From: Stenotrophomonas maltophilia
Lineage (GTDB): Bacteria > Pseudomonadota > Gammaproteobacteria > Xanthomonadales > Xanthomonadaceae
Direction of reading: 5' to 3'
Assembly: GCA_002435595.1 (NCBI GenBank)
Contig: DJBL01000055.1
Span: 1-7,553 of the forward strand
Length of the DNA stretch: 7,553 nt
Notes under the pieces: model-generated
What the model was told of the DNA's origin: nothing
The model's input: only the letters and a program-made list of their open reading frames with translations
Database searches by the model: none
Part shown: positions 5,359-7,553 of the stretch, one piece after another
How the letters are laid out: every line of letters begins with the position of its first letter
Numbering within the stretch: the first letter of the stretch is position 1
Translations under genes and position numbers: made by a program

Positions 5359-5758
5359 TGGTGGAGGTGGGCGGAATTGAACCGCCGTCCGAAGGCACTC
5401 CATCCCCGGTACTACATGCTTAGCTCGCCGTTGAATCTCGCCCTGTGGCAGCACGGCGTGCAAAGCGCACCCCAGGACCAGCCTGCTTTAGTTAAGTCGT
5501 GACTGACAGGCAGCCATCACAACCGGTTCCGTGATAATGACCCTACATCTACGAGCACGGGCACAAGTAGGTTCGGGGGTTCGCCTTAGGCGGCTGTAGA
5601 ACTAAAGCAACTGCTGCTGTTTAGGCGGCGATTGCGAAGTCCGAACCGTAGTTGTCGTCGTTGGCAACTAAAAGTTTGCTGCTGGATTAACGAGGAAAGC
5701 TGCCCCCTCGGCATGCACCAAGTAACTTCACAACCCCCGTCGAAACCAATGCACCCCC
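5359..5758 (-). ncRNA. ssrA: Transfer-messenger RNA (tmRNA, trans-translation)
   Basis: Both ends of the tRNA-like domain are recognisable on the minus strand. The 5' end is GGGGGUGCAUUGGUUUCGAC and the 3' end carries the T-loop GGUUCAAUUCC, then CACCUCC-A-CCA. The 7-bp acceptor stem pairs fully and contains the G3-U70 wobble that alanyl-tRNA synthetase requires. The CCA is encoded at 5359-5361. The internal reading frame gives ANDDNYGSDFAIAA and a stop. With SmpB the RNA rescues stalled ribosomes, tags the nascent protein and directs it to proteases. The length is about 400 nt. Short open frames crossing this region, on either strand, are not genes. Confidence 0.97.
5621..5665 (-). other. 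tmRNA tag-peptide reading frame
   Basis: The resume codon GCC (complement of 5663-5665) starts ANDDNYGSDFAIAA, followed by TAA (complement of 5621-5623). The hydrophobic end (A-I-A-A) is the usual protease recognition tail. This is the part of ssrA read as mRNA. Confidence 0.93.
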
Positions 5759-5814
5759 GGTTTCTTCAAGAACCGCAAGACATCTGGCGACCCAGACGCT
5801 ACTTGACGGGGCCG

Positions 5815-5843
5815 ATGCTACTCCAAAGATGCTGAACAGTCAC
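5815..5843 (-). promoter_or_regulatory. Probable ssrA promoter
   Basis: On the minus strand GTGACT (complement of 5838-5843) and TAGCAT (complement of 5815-5820) are 17 nt apart, each with 4 of 6 consensus matches. Transcription from about 5808 would give a roughly 50-nt 5' leader to be removed, as is normal for tmRNA precursors. Confidence 0.55.
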
Positions 5844-5939
5844 GCCCGGTGTTGCCGCGCAGGCGCGTCGTAGCCAATCGGACGGGTGCTTTGTTAAGGT
5901 TTCTGAAATTTCGCCAGGACGCCATGGAGGCGGCTCCGA

Positions 5940-6380
5940 ATGATCAAACCCCTGTGCATTGCCGCGTTTGTCGCGCTGTCGCTCACCGGCTGCACCACGT
6001 TCCAGTACGGCACGCCCTATACGCCGGTGCAGGCGGTGCCGGACCAGGCCACGGTGGTGGTGTATCGAGCCAAGGCCGCCTTCCTGGCGCCGGTGAGCAA
6101 GGCGCCGATGCCCTTTGAGGTGGATGGCGTGGCCCAGGGGGCATTGAACCCGGACAGTTTCCGCACACTGCAACTGGCGCCGGGCAACCGCCTCTTCAAC
6201 GCCCGCACCGGGATGATCGATCTACGCCGTCGCGCCGATCTGGTCGCCGGCGCGGTCCAGTTTGTCCGCGGCAGTTGCTATTACGTGTTGACCGAGGCGT
6301 TCTGCAAGCTGGAGCCGGTGGAGGCTTCGGTGGGGCAGGCGGAAGTAGCCGGGCTGCGCGAGTCGGTGGGAAGCCGCTAA
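5940..6380 (+). CDS. Small outer-membrane lipoprotein, DUF2846-like
   Basis: The 146-residue precursor has a lipoprotein signal ending in the lipobox LTGC, with Cys18 as the lipidated residue. Thr19 at +2 gives no inner-membrane retention signal, so the outer membrane is the likely place. The body has the pattern of small lipoproteins of the DUF2846 type: ATVVVYRA (37-44), then FEVDGVAQGALNPDSFRTLQLAPGN (59-83, a beta-hairpin followed by an L-x-PG turn), then a strand-rich end. Cys113 and Cys122 could form a disulfide in the periplasm. The function of the family is unknown to me. GGAGG at 5926-5930, 9 nt before the ATG, supports the start. It stands alone, divergent from ssrA and convergent with the next gene. 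Confidence 0.87.
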   Translation: MIKPLCIAAFVALSLTGCTTFQYGTPYTPVQAVPDQATVVVYRAKAAFLAPVSKAPMPFEVDGVAQGALNPDSFRTLQLAPGNRLFNARTGMIDLRRRADLVAGAVQFVRGSCYYVLTEAFCKLEPVEASVGQAEVAGLRESVGSR

Positions 6381-6422
6381 ACGGCCCGGCGAGGCAGGTT
6401 CGCCCCGTTCGCTGCGCTGCGC

Positions 6423-6434
6423 CCGGCGCGCCGG
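6423..6434. repeat. 12-bp GC palindrome in the convergent gap
   Basis: CCGGCGCGCCGG is a perfect 12-bp palindrome inside a GC-rich patch (about 6410-6450). It lies in the 239-nt gap between two convergent genes (6381-6619). No T-run follows, so it is not a typical terminator. I see no gene or RNA in the rest of this gap; its open frames lack ribosome binding sites. Confidence 0.35.
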
Positions 6435-6619
6435 CGCGCTGGCCGGCACGAGGTGACCGCAGTCCGTCCGTGCTACCGGCAGCACCGCCGGCTTGAACAG
6501 CGGCTGGCGTTACGCGCGGGCGGGCGGGTGGCACCGCGCCCGTTGCAGTCGGAAGACGGCGTCGCCCTGGCCTGCGATCAGGCGTGCGTGCCTGTGCGCA
6601 GAGCGCGACGGGCGCAGGT

Positions 6620-6979
6620 TCAGCGCTTGCCTTCGCGCTGCCGCTTGCTGTCGGCCTGGTGCTTGGCGCGCTGCTTGCGCAGGTGGTTCTGCTCGTTGCG
6701 CTGGCTGATGGCCTGCTTGCGGGCTTCCGGCTGCACCTGCACCATCAGGGCGTCGATGCGGGCCACCAGACGGCGGTGCTCCAGACTGTCGTAGGTCTGG
6801 TTTTCCGAGGCCTCGCGCTTGGCGTTGCGGCCCAGGTAGGTGAGCACCTTGAGCAGGGCGGCCGGATCCATCGCGCGGGTCAGCTCGGCGAAGATCGATT
6901 CGTACGCAGCGACATCGGCCTGGAGCTCGGTGATCGGATCCACGCTCGGGGTGGTTTCCTGGGGGATTTCCTGTGTCAC
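6620..6979 (-). CDS. Hypothetical basic, helical 119-residue protein
   Basis: The family is not recognised. With the GTG start at 6979 the product is MTQEIPQETTPSVDPITE..., 119 residues, cytoplasmic and almost wholly helical. It has an acidic first half (18-60), a middle helix (63-83), and a Gln/Arg/Lys-rich tail (RKQRAKHQADSKRQREGKR, 101-119) that could bind nucleic acid or ribosomes. The GTG was chosen because GGAG lies 6 nt upstream and no ATG precedes the conserved-looking part. The frame stays open much further upstream (to about 7450) but has no ribosome binding site there and would overlap the divergent gene, so I treat that extension as chance. It converges with the lipoprotein gene and diverges from the gene at 7151. 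Confidence 0.75.
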   Translation of the reverse strand: MTQEIPQETTPSVDPITELQADVAAYESIFAELTRAMDPAALLKVLTYLGRNAKREASENQTYDSLEHRRLVARIDALMVQVQPEARKQAISQRNEQNHLRKQRAKHQADSKRQREGKR

Positions 6980-7150
6980 ACGCTGCTCCAGACGGGGGTA
7001 ATAGGCGGGGATTCTGACACTTGTGCGCGCGCTGCGGGAAAATGAGGCACCGGCCGGGGCAGGCAGTGATCGCCAATGACCGGCGCGCGTGCATCGCGGT
7101 GCCGTCCCGGCACGGAGTGGGCCGCCGTCAGGACCAACAAGGGAGTGCAG

Positions 7151-7553
7151 GTGAGACAGGGAATGCAGGTGGTAACGGGGTTGCTGATCGGCGCGATGCT
7201 GTTCGGCGCGGGGGTGTGGCTGGGCCAGCGCACTGCTTCGCCGGCCCACGCGGCGGCGCCGACGGCGAGGGCCGCTGCGGTGGCCCCGGCGCGCGCCAGC
7301 GCGTCCGCTCGTTCCGCGATGGCCGATGTATCGGCCGCTCGGCCGGTGCATCCGTTTCCGCAGGTGCCGCGGACGCGCGAGGGCCTGACCGGCGAAGTCG
7401 AGGTGTTTGGCGGTGACAGCGAGGAGGAGGCGCGCTGGCTGGATCGGCATGGGTTCCCCAACGCGGTCCAGTGGCGGCAGTACCCTGCGGCCAGCGACGC
7501 GCTGCTGGAGCAGGCCGCTGCGGCCGGTGACGGCGTGGCGCGCACGCTGCTGG
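7151..7553 (+). CDS. Membrane-anchored protein, 3' end outside window (partial)
   Basis: The frame starting GTG AGA CAG GGA ATG stays open to the last base of the window, giving at least 134 residues. GGGAG (7141-7145) lies 5 nt before the GTG; an in-frame ATG at 7163 is the alternative start. Residues 7-25 (VVTGLLIGAMLFGAGVWLG) form one transmembrane segment or uncleaved signal anchor. An Ala/Pro/Arg-rich linker follows (29-66), then a more folded part from about 70 (GLTGEVEVFGG, EEEARWLDRHGFP). The end, SDALLEQAAAAGDGVARTLL, looks like the start of helical repeats of the Sel1/ankyrin kind, but too little is present to be sure. The protein probably exposes its C-terminal part to the periplasm. 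Confidence 0.78.
   Translation, partial: MRQGMQVVTGLLIGAMLFGAGVWLGQRTASPAHAAAPTARAAAVAPARASASARSAMADVSAARPVHPFPQVPRTREGLTGEVEVFGGDSEEEARWLDRHGFPNAVQWRQYPAASDALLEQAAAAGDGVARTLL

Noticed and set aside
5359..5420. A separate tRNA gene suggested by the CCA-ending T-arm
   Set aside because: The matching 5' half is nearly 400 nt away with the tmRNA signature and tag frame, so it is the tRNA-like end of ssrA.
5632..5835. 67-codon plus-strand frame
   Set aside because: It lies over the 5' half of ssrA and its promoter; it is antisense to a structured RNA.
6453..6794. Plus-strand open frames in the convergent gap and over the basic hypothetical gene
   Set aside because: They have no ribosome binding site and an Arg/Cys/Ala-rich composition typical of frames created by GC-rich antisense codons.
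6980..7450. Upstream extension of the minus-strand hypothetical gene to 276 residues
   Set aside because: The added part is low-complexity, overlaps the divergent plus-strand gene, and a GTG with a good GGAG site is available at 6979.

Overview
The window is high-GC gammaproteobacterial DNA, most likely from the Xanthomonadaceae (Stenotrophomonas / Xanthomonas / Lysobacter group). The pointers are high-GC codon use, GTG starts, and an intact tmRNA whose tag reads ANDDNYGSDFAIAA, which fits that family. Genus cannot be fixed from the sequence alone.

Left block (1-2192, all minus strand): a secreted endonuclease/exonuclease/phosphatase-fold hydrolase (50-916), a five-helix inner-membrane protein of unknown function (1058-1726), and a small periplasmic protein that resembles PliG, the inhibitor of g-type (goose) lysozyme (1782-2192). 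A divergent region (2193-2372) leads to a plus-strand pair: a 103-residue unknown protein (2373-2684) and an ADP-ribosylglycohydrolase of the DraG family (2725-3633).

Central block (about 3780-5336, plus strand) is the most interesting part. A short stretch of clearly lower GC (about 50% by hand count for 3781-4020) carries a good promoter, a strong ribosome binding site and a 32-codon gene (3903-4001). Its product ends in W-N-T-W-P-L-W-I-E-F, so aromatic residues fall at every third position. Two hairpins separate it from a cytochrome P450 gene (4083-5294). A tiny aromatic-rich peptide directly ahead of a lone P450 is the layout of P450-crosslinked RiPPs (biarylitides, cittilins, atropopeptides, cihunamides). 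I propose that this is a minimal two-gene RiPP locus: peptide precursor plus crosslinking P450. No transporter, protease or second tailoring enzyme is seen in the window.

Right block: a bidirectional terminator (5295-5336) lies between the P450 gene and ssrA (tmRNA, minus strand, 5359-5758), which has its own promoter. Then come a small lipoprotein (5940-6380, plus), a convergent gap, a basic coiled-coil-like hypothetical protein (6620-6979, minus), and a divergently transcribed membrane-anchored protein cut by the right edge of the window (7151 onward). Apart from the peptide/P450 locus these look like ordinary chromosomal genes. The peptide/P450 pair sits at the 3' end of ssrA, a frequent site of island insertion, although I see no attachment-site repeats.
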